Positions 22,785-31,986 of a stretch of DNA of 54,176 nt are shown here, piece by piece. Under the pieces are notes generated by a model, which worked only from the letters and a program-made list of their open reading frames with translations, was not told where the DNA came from and did not search any database. Source of the DNA: CAXTTV01 sp964247295 (GTDB lineage Bacteria; Chloroflexota; Ktedonobacteria; Ktedonobacterales; Ktedonobacteraceae); assembly GCA_964247295.1 (NCBI GenBank), contig CAXTTV010000009.1, positions 1 to 54,176 of the forward strand, written 5' to 3'. The position numbers and the translations under genes are program-made. The first letter of the stretch is position 1. Every line of letters starts with the position of its first letter.

Positions 22785-25019
22785 ATGAAGAACACGCATC
22801 TCTGGAAACTGCCGCAACGGCTGAGCGTAATGTTGTTGGTCGCCTTCGTAGCCGTCATGGTATCGCAGCCTCTGGTTTATCACTCGAATGCGCTTTTGTC
22901 TTCCACTCCTCGCAAAGTGTTGCCGGGTCACCTCGTGAAGGCCCTCGCGAATCACAAAGCGTTACGTAACACGGAGAGTGGTCGCCAGTTGCAGCTTTCC
23001 ATCGGCCTAAAGTTGCGCAACACGAGTGAGCTGGATGCTTTGCTGGCCGCGCAGAACGATGTGCGCTCTCCTCTCTATCACAAATTCCTGACCCCTCAGG
23101 AATTTACTGCACGCTTCGCGCCCACGCAACAGAGTGTAGATGCGGTTACCGCCTATCTGCGTTCGCGGGGCGTCAAAGTGAACGCAGTGGCCTCTAACCA
23201 CCTGCTCATCAACGCTTCGTCCTCGGCCTCTGTAGTTCAGACGGCCTTTAACACTACCATCGCTGACTATCAGTTAAATGGGAAGACCGTGTATGCTCCA
23301 CGTTCTGAGCCTTCAGTGCCAGCGAATATTGCTGGCATTATTCAAAACATTGGTGGGCTGGATAACGTGTTGCACTATCGTCCGATGACCAGTCATCCTG
23401 TCACGGAAAATCAGAGGCCGAACATTGGTCCTAGGGGTGGTTTTACGCCTGGAGAGGTGCGTACAGCCTACGATATGAACCCATTGGTGAGTGCGGGTAA
23501 TGATGGCACCGGTCAGACAGTCGCGATCTTCGAGCTGGATGGTTATACGCCCTCGGATATCAACAAGTACCTGAGCAACTATAACCTTGGTTCGGCCAAA
23601 TACTCGAATGTTCTGGTAGATGGCGCGACCAATACGGCAGGCGCGGGCGCGATCGAGGTAGAGTTGGATATGGAGGTGGTCTCGGCGGTTGCTCCGGGCG
23701 CGAACCAGAAGATCTATATTGGTCCGAATAGCGCCTCTGGCGTCAACGACACCTACAACAAGATCGTTACCGACAATGTCGCGAAAGTGACCAGCATTAG
23801 CTGGGGTGAGTGCGAGTCCGCCATTGGCAGTTCCGAGCTGGTCGTCCTTGACAACATCTTTAAGCAGGGAGCGGCGCAGGGTCAAGCTTTTTTCGCGGCC
23901 TCCGGTGACTCAGGGGCCTACGACTGTAACGACTCCAATCTCGCTGTAGACTCTCCAGCCGATGATCCCAATGTTGTGGGTGTTGGTGGAACCAATCTGC
24001 ATGTTGGGAGTGGTGGCACGTATAGCAATGAGTCTGCCTGGTCAAACGCGACCGACACTTATCGCAGTCCTAAAGGTTCTGGTGGTGGCGGTGGTATTAG
24101 CGCGCAGTTTGCTCGTCCCAGCTATCAGACCGGAACAAATCTGACCAACGCGGATCGTGAAGTGCCGGATGTCTCCGCTGCGGCTGATCCCGCCACTGGG
24201 TATTCAGTCTACTGTACTGCTTCGGCTGCTGGTTGTAGTGGATGGCTTATTGCTGGTGGTACCAGCGCGGCTGCTCCGCTGTGGGCAGGTATTGCCCTGG
24301 ATATCAACAAGTACCTTGCTAGTGCTGGTGCTTCTGGATTGGGTGGTGCTAACGCGACCATCTACAGACTGTATAATACCGCGCAGCCCTATCCTGCTTA
24401 CCACGATGTGGTTTCTGGCGATAATCTCTACTATCCAGCGTCCTCCGGCTATGATAACGCGACCGGTATAGGCACACCTGATACCTGGAATTTCGCCCGT
24501 GACGTGGCTGCTACCACTGGTGGTGGCGGCGGCAGTACTACCACCCAGAAGATTGTCAACGGTGGCTTCGAGAATAATAATGCTTCCTGGACAATGTCTT
24601 CTTCCGGTAGCCACAAGATCATATATAAATCTATTGCTCATACTGGGAGCTACAGCGCCTATCTCTGTGGCTACACGAGCTGTAATGATCAGATCTATCA
24701 GACAGTCAATGTGCCCAGCACAACCAGCAAGGCTGTGCTGAGTTACTGGCTGAATATCAGCAGTCAGAAGACCGAAACAACTTGTAAAGACAACTTCTAT
24801 GCTCGGGTTCGCAGCAGCAGCGATAGCACGATCACAACTGTGCAGACGAAATGTAACGCGAATGCCAGCGGCTGGACGCGGTACACTTTTGATGTGACCT
24901 CTGCTCTGAGCAGTTACAAGGGTCGGAACGTGCAGATCTTCTTCCAGGGAACAACGATCAATGCTGCCTCACCAACCAAATTTTTTGTTGATGATGTAAC
25001 CTTCAACATTACAGCGTAG
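22785..25019 (+). CDS. Secreted S53 family peptidase (sedolisin/kumamolisin type) with C-terminal beta-sandwich domain
   Basis: A 744-residue pre-pro-protein. Residues 1-38 are a signal peptide (LSVMLLVAFVAVMVSQPL core). Residues about 45-195 are the Pro-kumamolisin activation domain. The catalytic domain (about 215-575) has the Glu-Asp pair E291/D295 in IEVELDMEVV, the oxyanion Asp375 in SGDSG and the nucleophile Ser494 in GGTSAAAP, plus the calcium-site region (HDVVSGDN and SGYDNATGIGTPD). After a Gly-rich linker near 579-586, residues 588-744 form a jelly-roll/carbohydrate-binding-like domain (NGGFENNNASW to FVDDVTFNITA). Sedolisins work at acid pH outside the cell. It has its own promoter and terminator. 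Confidence 0.95.
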   Translation: MKNTHLWKLPQRLSVMLLVAFVAVMVSQPLVYHSNALLSSTPRKVLPGHLVKALANHKALRNTESGRQLQLSIGLKLRNTSELDALLAAQNDVRSPLYHKFLTPQEFTARFAPTQQSVDAVTAYLRSRGVKVNAVASNHLLINASSSASVVQTAFNTTIADYQLNGKTVYAPRSEPSVPANIAGIIQNIGGLDNVLHYRPMTSHPVTENQRPNIGPRGGFTPGEVRTAYDMNPLVSAGNDGTGQTVAIFELDGYTPSDINKYLSNYNLGSAKYSNVLVDGATNTAGAGAIEVELDMEVVSAVAPGANQKIYIGPNSASGVNDTYNKIVTDNVAKVTSISWGECESAIGSSELVVLDNIFKQGAAQGQAFFAASGDSGAYDCNDSNLAVDSPADDPNVVGVGGTNLHVGSGGTYSNESAWSNATDTYRSPKGSGGGGGISAQFARPSYQTGTNLTNADREVPDVSAAADPATGYSVYCTASAAGCSGWLIAGGTSAAAPLWAGIALDINKYLASAGASGLGGANATIYRLYNTAQPYPAYHDVVSGDNLYYPASSGYDNATGIGTPDTWNFARDVAATTGGGGGSTTTQKIVNGGFENNNASWTMSSSGSHKIIYKSIAHTGSYSAYLCGYTSCNDQIYQTVNVPSTTSKAVLSYWLNISSQKTETTCKDNFYARVRSSSDSTITTVQTKCNANASGWTRYTFDVTSALSSYKGRNVQIFFQGTTINAASPTKFFVDDVTFNITA

Positions 25020-25041
25020 ACTTTCTTGACCACTCCTTCTG

Positions 25042-25081
25042 GCAGGGGACCAGTACGACTTAGTGCTGATCCCCTGCTTTT
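25042..25081 (+). terminator. Intrinsic terminator after the S53 protease
   Basis: A 14-base stem with two wobble pairs, starting gcagggga and closing tcccctgc, followed by TTTT at 25078-25081. Confidence 0.85.
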
Positions 25082-25115
25082 ATGCTTATAGTGTTAGATA
25101 TTAGGTAAGGTTTCC

Positions 25116-26507
25116 TCAACTTGTGTTAGAGAGGAGGATGCGTTCGGCCACCCGCAGTCCATCCTGCGCACAGGCGCTGACCCCACTGCCACGATAGGCC
25201 GCCCCCGCCAGGAATATTCCTGGTAAGCTGGTAGCACAAATCTCCTCCAGTCGCCGGACCCTGGCACCATGGCCAATCGTGTATTGAGGAAAGGCCTCTT
25301 GCCAGCGAAACACGCGGCTTTCAACAGGAGCCTGGGTGACCCCCAGGGCCTCTACCAGCTCCTCATGGAGTTGTGCGGCAAGTTCTTGATCGCTTAGATC
25401 CCAGGCGCGAGAATCTCCCGCCCGGCCTGAGGAGCAGCGCATCACTATCTGATCGTGATCGTCAACTCGCGCCCATTTCTGGTTGACGCAAGTGCAGGCA
25501 TTCATCAGGCGGCCCTCGACTCTTGGGACGAGAAAGCCGCTCCCCTCTAACTTCACCTGCTCAAACGTTTCGCGGGAATAGGCAAGATAAGCCACAGAGA
25601 CGGGCGCGTACTCAATCCTTGCCAGCTCATTCGCCAGTTCCTGACTACTCGTCCTGATAACCTTCGCGGCTTGTGGCGCTGGAAGCGTCAGAATAATTGC
25701 GTCCGCTTTGATCTCTTGATTTTCGCCATAGTGAATAAGATACGGGCGATCGGCGGTTCGCTCGATTGACAGAACCGTTGCCAGCGTCTGGACCTGTGGG
25801 CTCAGTACCTCGCCCAGACGCTCTGTCAGTCGAGCCGTACCCGTCTGGAAGGAGAGAAGTGGAGGAACGGTGCGACGACTGGCCCCAGCCTTTCTCGTGG
25901 CTTTGAGGCCTTGAATCAGGCTACGCCGTTCTTTTGTGATCTGGGCCAGGTTTGGAGCCTCGGATGCCAGGCTTAACTGGTCCGCGCGCCCGGCATGTCG
26001 ACCGGCGATCAATGGCTCAACAAGATAATCCAGCACCTCATGGCCTAAGCGCCTGCTAATCACCTCCGCGATCGAAGGATCGTCCGGCCAATGGGAGGGT
26101 GGTAGAAGTTGATCCATACTTGCTCTAAGGCAGCCCCATGGAGTGAGGAGACCGGACCGGAGAATAGGAGCGAAATCAACAGGTACACCCATGGCGAGGC
26201 CATCTGGTAGAGGTTGGATCTTACCACGAGCCCAGAGATTCGTCTGGCTGGTAGTGGCTGAGAGCAGTTCATCTTCGATACCTAATTCTTGGCAGAGAGC
26301 GCGCATATAGGGTCCCTGAGGGACAAAGGCTTCAGCACCAAAGTCTATGGGAAGGCCAGCGAACTGATCGGAGAGGATTTTACCACCCACGCGATCCCCA
26401 GCCTCAAGCAGCGTGGCTGTTGTATTCGCGTGCTTTTGAAGTGTATAGGTAGTGACCAATCCAGTGATACCACCACCGATCACCACAATGTGTTGATGTC
26501 TAGACAT
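25116..26507 (-). CDS. hemY: Protoporphyrinogen/coproporphyrinogen oxidase, HemY-type
   Basis: A 463-residue FAD enzyme of late heme synthesis that oxidises the porphyrinogen ring to the porphyrin. It carries the dinucleotide motif VVIGGGITGL, the second Glu of LLEAGDRVGGK, and the family segment IDFGAEAF; the C-terminal FAD-closing region is LPGIFLAGAAYRGSGVSACAQDG. Length fits the HemY family (about 460-470). Whether it works on protoporphyrinogen or coproporphyrinogen cannot be told from the sequence. No other heme gene is adjacent. It is the only member of its transcription unit as far as seen. Confidence 0.92.
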   Translation of the reverse strand: MSRHQHIVVIGGGITGLVTTYTLQKHANTTATLLEAGDRVGGKILSDQFAGLPIDFGAEAFVPQGPYMRALCQELGIEDELLSATTSQTNLWARGKIQPLPDGLAMGVPVDFAPILRSGLLTPWGCLRASMDQLLPPSHWPDDPSIAEVISRRLGHEVLDYLVEPLIAGRHAGRADQLSLASEAPNLAQITKERRSLIQGLKATRKAGASRRTVPPLLSFQTGTARLTERLGEVLSPQVQTLATVLSIERTADRPYLIHYGENQEIKADAIILTLPAPQAAKVIRTSSQELANELARIEYAPVSVAYLAYSRETFEQVKLEGSGFLVPRVEGRLMNACTCVNQKWARVDDHDQIVMRCSSGRAGDSRAWDLSDQELAAQLHEELVEALGVTQAPVESRVFRWQEAFPQYTIGHGARVRRLEEICATSLPGIFLAGAAYRGSGVSACAQDGLRVAERILLSNTS

Positions 26508-26545
26508 ATATTAGCTCAGAGCTAGTGGAGAGAAAACCATATTTC

Positions 26546-26965
26546 TCAAGCCAGCAGGCTATTAATAGTGTGCATCAATTCATTTAAATTGAATGGTTTT
26601 TTGATACTAATCAGATGACGTTTCTCGATCTCCTTGCGTGGTGGGTTGGCGCTCAGAAAGATCGCGGGCGTCTGCTCAAATCCGTGTGTAGAATGGAGGC
26701 GATCATAGAGATCAAGGCCATTCATGCGTGGAAGGTAGTAGTCAAGCAGGAAAAGATCGGGTTTAACCGTGTTAATCATATTCAGCGCCTGGAGACTATC
26801 GGTTGCCAGGACAGCCTTATAAGTTGATTGTCCATTGCGGTTGCTTTCTTGCCGGATCACCTGGAGGATGAGATCCCCGAGGTCCTCATCATCCTCAACG
26901 ACCAGGATCGTTTTGACTGCGTTAGCTTTCTCCTGTAATGAAGGTAGAGCTATCATATTTTCCAC
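26546..26965 (-). CDS. Stand-alone response regulator receiver domain
   Basis: A 139-residue protein consisting of one receiver domain. The acidic pocket VVEDDED, the phosphoacceptor Asp75 in LLDYYLPRMNG, the switch Ser in FLSANPP and the Lys in IKKPF are all present, so it should be phosphorylated by a histidine kinase. There is no output domain. The GTG at 26965 has AAGGGA five to six bases upstream; an ATG at 26956 is an alternative. No kinase partner lies nearby. Confidence 0.9.
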   Translation of the reverse strand: MENMIALPSLQEKANAVKTILVVEDDEDLGDLILQVIRQESNRNGQSTYKAVLATDSLQALNMINTVKPDLFLLDYYLPRMNGLDLYDRLHSTHGFEQTPAIFLSANPPRKEIEKRHLISIKKPFNLNELMHTINSLLA

Positions 26966-27106
26966 CGAGTTCCCTTTTGAGATTTGTCAAATATCAGAAT
27001 AATGACTGATAATCATAGACCCGATTTTACTCTATATCTCTTACAAAGGAGAAGTCCAGTGAGAGAATCGGGCCATACGAAATACGGTATTTACTATTTT
27101 TGATCT

Positions 27107-27757
27107 TTATTCTTTTTTCATGTGGTGGGCAAACCAGTCGGCGCTAATTCTGGTTGCGACCTTATCGGGGATAATTCTCGGTGTACCTAGACCGCAGGCG
27201 ATGGTGTACGTCTGCGCGCTATCTTCCAGTGCGTGGGCGCGCGAGAAGGCCTCTGCTAGCGTTTCACCAATTGTCATCGCGCCATGATTGCCCCAGAGTA
27301 CCGCGACCCTTTCATCTACTGTATCGGCAACATGGCGTGCAAATTCAGCGGTCCCGGACTCCTCAAAAGGGACAACCGGAACGCTCCTTCCCAGCCAGAG
27401 AACTGACTCTTGTAGAACAATGGGGACCGGGTGGTTCGCTACCGAAAAAGCGCTGGCGTAGATGGAGTGCGTGTGCATTACGCAGTGGATATCTCGCCGC
27501 CTCTTGAGGACGCAGGTATGGATCAGCGTCTCGCTGGATGGTTGCCAGCGACCCTCGATAATCTTGCTATCCTCATCGATCACGACAATATCCTCGGCTG
27601 TCAGGGTCTCGTACTCGCGTCCGCTGGGTTTAATGCAGATCAGCCCGGTCTGGGGATCACGAAGGCTTACATTTCCCTGAGTTGCTCTAACAAGCCGGCT
27701 CTCGTACATCTTGCGTGCATACCGGGCCACCTCTATTCGTAGATCCTCTAATAACAT
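27107..27757 (-). CDS. Class II aldolase/adducin family protein (fuculose-phosphate aldolase-like)
   Basis: A 216-residue zinc-dependent aldolase-fold protein. It shows ATQGNVSLRD at the N-terminus (phosphate-binding loop), the proton-relay Glu region SSETLIH, the zinc histidines in MHTHS and the third ligand in WGNHGAM. These match L-fuculose-1-phosphate and related aldolases that cleave a sugar phosphate to dihydroxyacetone phosphate and an aldehyde, but some members are dehydratases or act on other acids. The start at 27757 lies 7 bases after the stop of the PfkB kinase gene, so it is in the same operon. In this context it may cleave a 2-keto-3-deoxy sugar acid phosphate, which is inference. 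Confidence 0.88.
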   Translation of the reverse strand: MLLEDLRIEVARYARKMYESRLVRATQGNVSLRDPQTGLICIKPSGREYETLTAEDIVVIDEDSKIIEGRWQPSSETLIHTCVLKRRRDIHCVMHTHSIYASAFSVANHPVPIVLQESVLWLGRSVPVVPFEESGTAEFARHVADTVDERVAVLWGNHGAMTIGETLAEAFSRAHALEDSAQTYTIACGLGTPRIIPDKVATRISADWFAHHMKKE

Positions 27758-27764
27758 CGTTTTC

Positions 27765-28724
27765 TCACTTTCGGTGGGCCAGCAGGGCTTCAACTTCTTG
27801 TAGAGAGGGCAGGGCTGGGATCGCGCCATTTTTCGTAGTTGCCAGAGCGCCGGTGGCACAGGCGAAGCGTAGCGCCTCCTCCAAAAATTCTTGAGGCCAG
27901 TTCTGATGGAGCATCGGAGTCAGCTTAAACAAAAGGCCAGCCACAAAAGCATCGCCCGCCCCGGTCGCGTCGATCGCTTTGACAGGGATGCCGGGGATTG
28001 ATCCCCGTCCTTCCGGGGTAAAATAGGTGCAACCCGCGGCCCCTTGGGTCACAACCAGCAGCTTTAACCGCTCGTGCCAGAGATGATGGGCTCCCCGTTC
28101 TAGATCCTCCTGACCGCTGAGAAAGTGTAGCTCCTCCTCGCTCACCTTGATGAGATCCGCGCGCGACCAGCCCAGTTGCATGCCAGCGCGCGCCTCCTCT
28201 TCCGAGGGCCAGAGATTCAGGCGGAGGTTAGGGTCGTAGCTGATAAACGCTCCTTGTCGACGAGCGATCTCTACTGCTTGTAGAGTCGCGTCACGACTGG
28301 CCTGAGCGCCAAGGCTAATTGAGCCATAGTGAAAAATCTTTGTATTTTGTAGATAGGAGGGATCGAGATCTGAGGCGGCGAAAAACATATCGGCGCTGGG
28401 ATTGCGGTAAAACATAAAATCGCGTTCCCCGTCCTCTTTCAGCGAGACAAAAGCCAAGGCTGTGCGGGCCTTTGTCGTCTGCTTCAGCCCACTGGTATCG
28501 ACAGACTGATATTGAAGGGTCTGGATCAGAAAGTCGCCGAAATCGTCCTGTCCGACCATGCCAACAAAGCCGCTGGAGAGTCCGAGGCGAGCAATGCCGA
28601 CTGCTACATTAGCGGGCGCGCCACCGGGAGCCTTTTTGAACGTTGGAGCCTCGATCAGCGAGACACCTGAGACCGTTGAGACGAAATCAATCAGCAGTTC
28701 GCCACAAGCAATCAGATCAAGCAT
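27765..28724 (-). CDS. PfkB family carbohydrate kinase (fructokinase-like)
   Basis: A 319-residue sugar kinase. The N-terminal PfkB signature is seen in GGAPANVAVGIARLGL and GMVGQDDFGD, and the C-terminal one in DATGAGDAFVAGLLF with the catalytic Asp of GAGD. The general form (ACGELLIDFV start) resembles bacterial fructokinases. The ATG at 28724 has GGGAAGAG as ribosome site. It is 13 bases downstream of a second PfkB gene and 7 bases ahead of the aldolase gene. With a second kinase beside it, the two may act on different sugars or on successive substrates. Confidence 0.9.
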   Translation of the reverse strand: MLDLIACGELLIDFVSTVSGVSLIEAPTFKKAPGGAPANVAVGIARLGLSSGFVGMVGQDDFGDFLIQTLQYQSVDTSGLKQTTKARTALAFVSLKEDGERDFMFYRNPSADMFFAASDLDPSYLQNTKIFHYGSISLGAQASRDATLQAVEIARRQGAFISYDPNLRLNLWPSEEEARAGMQLGWSRADLIKVSEEELHFLSGQEDLERGAHHLWHERLKLLVVTQGAAGCTYFTPEGRGSIPGIPVKAIDATGAGDAFVAGLLFKLTPMLHQNWPQEFLEEALRFACATGALATTKNGAIPALPSLQEVEALLAHRK

Positions 28725-28737
28725 GTATTTCTCTTCC

Positions 28738-29739
28738 CTAACGAAAACTACTGGTTGTATCATGGTGTGTCAGCAGCGCTTGAACTTCTCTCAACGTTGT
28801 AAGAGCGATATCCCCTGCGATACAACGCTTCACGGACGCGACCGCGTTCCCCCATTCCAGAGGGCCTGCTCCACTCTGCTGCTGGATCTCCGTATAGCCA
28901 GGTCCTTGAAGATAGGCATAGAGATAACCAGCGGCGAAAGCGTCACCAGAGCCAAACCGATGCGTTCCTTCGGAAGGAAAGGCGGTTGCGTTGCTATATT
29001 GGCCCTGTTGTCGCCGGGCGGCCCCTTCTTTCCCAAGCGTGACGACATAGCTTTTCGGTCGGTCCCGCTCTGGAAAGCGCTTTTCCAGTCCGGCGAGCAA
29101 GTCTTGGGGGCTTCCGGTGATATTCCAGAGTGTGGCAGCATCGCGTGAGGCGCAAAAAAGGATCTCGGCCTGCTGACAGGCTTTTTCAATCAAGTTGGTA
29201 GCTTCAGATGGTGTACAAAGTTTTGAACGATAATTGACATCGAAGGAGATCGGCAATTGTCGGAGACGAGCCTGCTCTAAAAGGTGTTCAAAGACCTGTT
29301 GAGATTGGGTGCTCAGCGTTGGGGTAATCCCCGTGAGATGGAGCAGATCCGCCCCCTGCCAGAAATTCTCGCCAATCTGTACCGGCTTCAACAAGGTAAA
29401 GGCCGATCCGGCACGATCATAATAGACCTGGAGTCCCAGAGGTGAGGCCGCCTCATCCACGTAGAAGGTTCCGAGGCGCGTTTCGGCTCCTGCCCAGATC
29501 AGCGGCTCGATATCTACGCCGTGCCCTTGAATCTCTTTTGCTATTTTTCTGCCCAGAGGAGTATCTGGTAGCGCTGATAGCCAGCGGGTAGAGAACCCCA
29601 GACGGGCGAGGCAGGCCAGCGTGTTTGACTCTGATCCCGCGACATATATTTGTAGCTCTGGTGTATTTTCCAACCTTGTGCCATACAGAGGACTCAAGCG
29701 CAGCATCGTTTCGCCACAGCTAATAATTTTAGCAATCAT
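28738..29739 (-). CDS. kdgK: 2-keto-3-deoxygluconate/galactonate kinase, PfkB family
   Basis: A 333-residue PfkB kinase of the KdgK subgroup: ISCGETMLRLSP start, GSESNTLACLARLGF, and the C-terminal signature HRFGSGDAFAAGYLYA, where KdgK proteins usually have DRFGAGDAFAAG. It should phosphorylate 2-keto-3-deoxygluconate or -galactonate at C6. It is the first gene on the minus side of the divergent catabolic island, 123 bases from the lactonase gene. The pairing with a galactonate dehydratase favours the galacto epimer as substrate. Confidence 0.85.
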   Translation of the reverse strand: MIAKIISCGETMLRLSPLYGTRLENTPELQIYVAGSESNTLACLARLGFSTRWLSALPDTPLGRKIAKEIQGHGVDIEPLIWAGAETRLGTFYVDEAASPLGLQVYYDRAGSAFTLLKPVQIGENFWQGADLLHLTGITPTLSTQSQQVFEHLLEQARLRQLPISFDVNYRSKLCTPSEATNLIEKACQQAEILFCASRDAATLWNITGSPQDLLAGLEKRFPERDRPKSYVVTLGKEGAARRQQGQYSNATAFPSEGTHRFGSGDAFAAGYLYAYLQGPGYTEIQQQSGAGPLEWGNAVASVKRCIAGDIALTTLREVQALLTHHDTTSSFR

Positions 29740-29796
29740 GCTTTGATGACACTTTCTCTAATAGATGATAGCCGGCGGAGCCCGAACACTCAATGA

Positions 29797-29815
29797 TATA
29801 ATGGAAACATTTCCA
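29797..29815. promoter_or_regulatory. Divergent control region: -10 element and palindromic operator
   Basis: TATAAT at 29797-29802 is directly followed by the palindrome tggaaacatttcca (29802-29815), with perfect 6-base arms around CA. The site covers the expected transcription start of the lactonase operon, as LacI- or GntR-family operators do. A shorter inverted pair, caacgt and acgttg, lies just downstream. No regulator gene is in the island. The -35 region is weak. Confidence 0.58.
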
Positions 29816-29862
29816 ACGTCAACTTTATTGCACGTTGCGCTTTTTAAAGTAAAGGGGACATA

Positions 29863-30744
29863 ATGCAGACCGAGGCTGAACATCTCCTGAGTCTGAATAA
29901 CTGGCTGGGTGAGGGGTGTCGCTGGCATAGTGGGGAACAGCAGCTTTACTGGGTAGATATTCGCAACAACTGCTTTTACCGCTGGGATACTACAAGTGAG
30001 CAGCCTCAGCGTCATGAGCTGGGAGTCGCGACAGGCGTCGTCGGCTTCCGTGCGCAGGGGGGATTGGTGATGGGAACGAAACGCGGTTTTGCCTTCTGGG
30101 ATGTGCAGTCCGGGGTGCGTTTCATCGGGAATCCGGAAGAGGGCAAGGAAGAGATGCGCTTTAATGATGGCCTGGTAGATAGCCGGGGCCGTTTCTGGGG
30201 CAATACTATGACCGAGAACGACGCCAATCGAACGACGATGCTCGGGTCCCTCTATCGGCTGGACCCTGATGGCAGTATGAAGACCATGGATACGGGCTTT
30301 CCTCTTCCTAACGGGCTGGGTTGGAGCCCTGACGATTGCCTGATGTACCTGACCGACTCACAACTGCGAAAAATATTTGTCTATGATTTTGATGTCGAGA
30401 GCGGCAGTATCGCCAATCGCCGTACCTTTGTCGAGGTTCCCGAGAGCGAGGGTGTCCCCGATGGGCTGACGATTGATGCGGATGGGTATGTCTGGAGCGC
30501 TCACTGGGGAGGGTGGAAAGTGGTGCGTTACGCCCCTGATGGCTCCGTTGACCGAGAGATCCACGTACCTGTATCTCAGCCTTCCTGCTGTGTTTTGGGA
30601 GGAGCTCAACTGAACAAGCTGTATATCACTACCGCCTGGGAGCATATGAGCGAGGAGGCTCGCAAGCAACAGCCTTTCAGTGGCGATCTTTTTTGGGTGG
30701 TTACTGATGTGAAAGGGCTGCCCGGATATACATTCGCCGGATAG
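29863..30744 (+). CDS. SMP-30/gluconolactonase family lactonase
   Basis: A 293-residue six-bladed propeller enzyme that hydrolyses sugar lactones. The metal-binding Glu of LGEGCRWH, the RFNDGLVDSRGRFWGNTM segment with its Asn, PNGLGWSPDD and VPDGLTIDADG are all present, so the divalent-metal site is intact. A start at 29863 follows AAAGGGGA. In this cluster it would open galactono- or gluconolactone to the acid used by the dehydratase that follows. Blades read well throughout; length fits the family. Confidence 0.92.
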   Translation: MQTEAEHLLSLNNWLGEGCRWHSGEQQLYWVDIRNNCFYRWDTTSEQPQRHELGVATGVVGFRAQGGLVMGTKRGFAFWDVQSGVRFIGNPEEGKEEMRFNDGLVDSRGRFWGNTMTENDANRTTMLGSLYRLDPDGSMKTMDTGFPLPNGLGWSPDDCLMYLTDSQLRKIFVYDFDVESGSIANRRTFVEVPESEGVPDGLTIDADGYVWSAHWGGWKVVRYAPDGSVDREIHVPVSQPSCCVLGGAQLNKLYITTAWEHMSEEARKQQPFSGDLFWVVTDVKGLPGYTFAG

Positions 30745-30774
30745 ATATTGAGTCCTCTTCAGGAACCAAAAAGC

Positions 30775-31926
30775 ATGATAAAGATTCAGAGCCTGGAGTT
30801 ATTCAAAGTCGCGCCACGCTGGCTATTTTTGAAGATCACAACCGATAGTGGGCTTTGTGGTTGGGGAGAGCCGATCGTTGAGGGCCGGGCGGATACCGTG
30901 AAAGCGGCGGTCCTCGAACTGAGCGAGTACCTGATCGGGAAGGATGCCTCGCGGATCGAAGATCTGTGGCAGGTTCTCTATCGTGGTGGTTTCTACCGGG
31001 GTGGGCCGATCCTCATGAGTGCGATCGCCGGAATAGAGCAGGCGCTCTGGGATATCAAAGGAAAGCATCTGGGCGTTCCGATTTATGACCTCTTAGGGGG
31101 AGCCGTTCGGGATCGCATTCGCGTCTATAGTTGGATCGGTGGAGATAATCCACAAATCGTTGTTGAGCAGGCCCGAGAGCGGATCGCAGCCGGCTATACG
31201 GCCTTCAAGATGAACGGTACCGGACCAATGGAGTGGATTGACAGCCACAAGAACATCGACGCCATTGTCGCCAATATCGGGACCTTTCGCCAGGAGATCG
31301 GCTACGATATAGAGATCGCCATTGACTTTCATGGCCGTGTTCACAAAACCATGGCGAAAATCCTTGCAAAGGAACTGGAACCATATAAGCCTTTATTTAT
31401 TGAAGAGCCAGTATTAGCCGAGAACAATGAGGCCTTGCTTGAACTATCGCGTCAGACCACGATCCCGATCGCGACCGGGGAGCGCATGTACAGTCGTTGG
31501 GATTTCAAACCATTGTTAATCAGTGGAGCTGTGGATATTATCCAGCCGGATCTTAGTCACGCCGGTGGGATCTGGGAGGTACGCAAGATTGCCGCGATGG
31601 CTGAAGCCTTTGATGTCGCCATCGCGCCCCATTGTCCTTTAGGGCCGATCGCCCTGGCCGCCTGTCTGCAACTGGACTTCTGCACCCCCAACGCCTTTAT
31701 TCAGGAGCAGAGTCTGGGCATCCACTATAATCAGGGATCAGATCTGTTGGACTATCTTGCAGATCCCACTGTATTTGAGTATCAGGATGGCGCTGTAAAG
31801 TTGTTAACCAAACCAGGGCTGGGAATTGAGATCAACGAGGAGCGTGTTCGCTCATCTAACGAGATCGGACATGATTGGCATAATCCCATCTGGCGCAATG
31901 CCGATGGCTCACTCGCTGAATGGTGA
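30775..31926 (+). CDS. dgoD: D-galactonate dehydratase
   Basis: A 383-residue enolase-superfamily enzyme that dehydrates D-galactonate to 2-keto-3-deoxygalactonate. It follows the E. coli DgoD pattern closely as I recall it: GWGEPIVEGRA, YRGGFYRGGPILMSAIAGI, KGKHLGVPIYDLLGG, IDFHGRVH, the metal ligands in LFIEEPVLAE and GERMYSRWDF, and DLSHAGGI with APHCPLGPIALAAC. The DgoD-like C-terminal NPxWRxxDxSxAEW is kept. The ATG at 30775 has AGGA upstream; a TTG at 30748 is less likely. It is 30 bases after the lactonase gene, in the same operon. Confidence 0.95.
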   Translation: MIKIQSLELFKVAPRWLFLKITTDSGLCGWGEPIVEGRADTVKAAVLELSEYLIGKDASRIEDLWQVLYRGGFYRGGPILMSAIAGIEQALWDIKGKHLGVPIYDLLGGAVRDRIRVYSWIGGDNPQIVVEQARERIAAGYTAFKMNGTGPMEWIDSHKNIDAIVANIGTFRQEIGYDIEIAIDFHGRVHKTMAKILAKELEPYKPLFIEEPVLAENNEALLELSRQTTIPIATGERMYSRWDFKPLLISGAVDIIQPDLSHAGGIWEVRKIAAMAEAFDVAIAPHCPLGPIALAACLQLDFCTPNAFIQEQSLGIHYNQGSDLLDYLADPTVFEYQDGAVKLLTKPGLGIEINEERVRSSNEIGHDWHNPIWRNADGSLAEW

Positions 31927-31986
31927 TATAATTCGCATATTGAAAATGCCTGTACTGCTTTAGAGATAGATTGGAGAATCAGAAGC

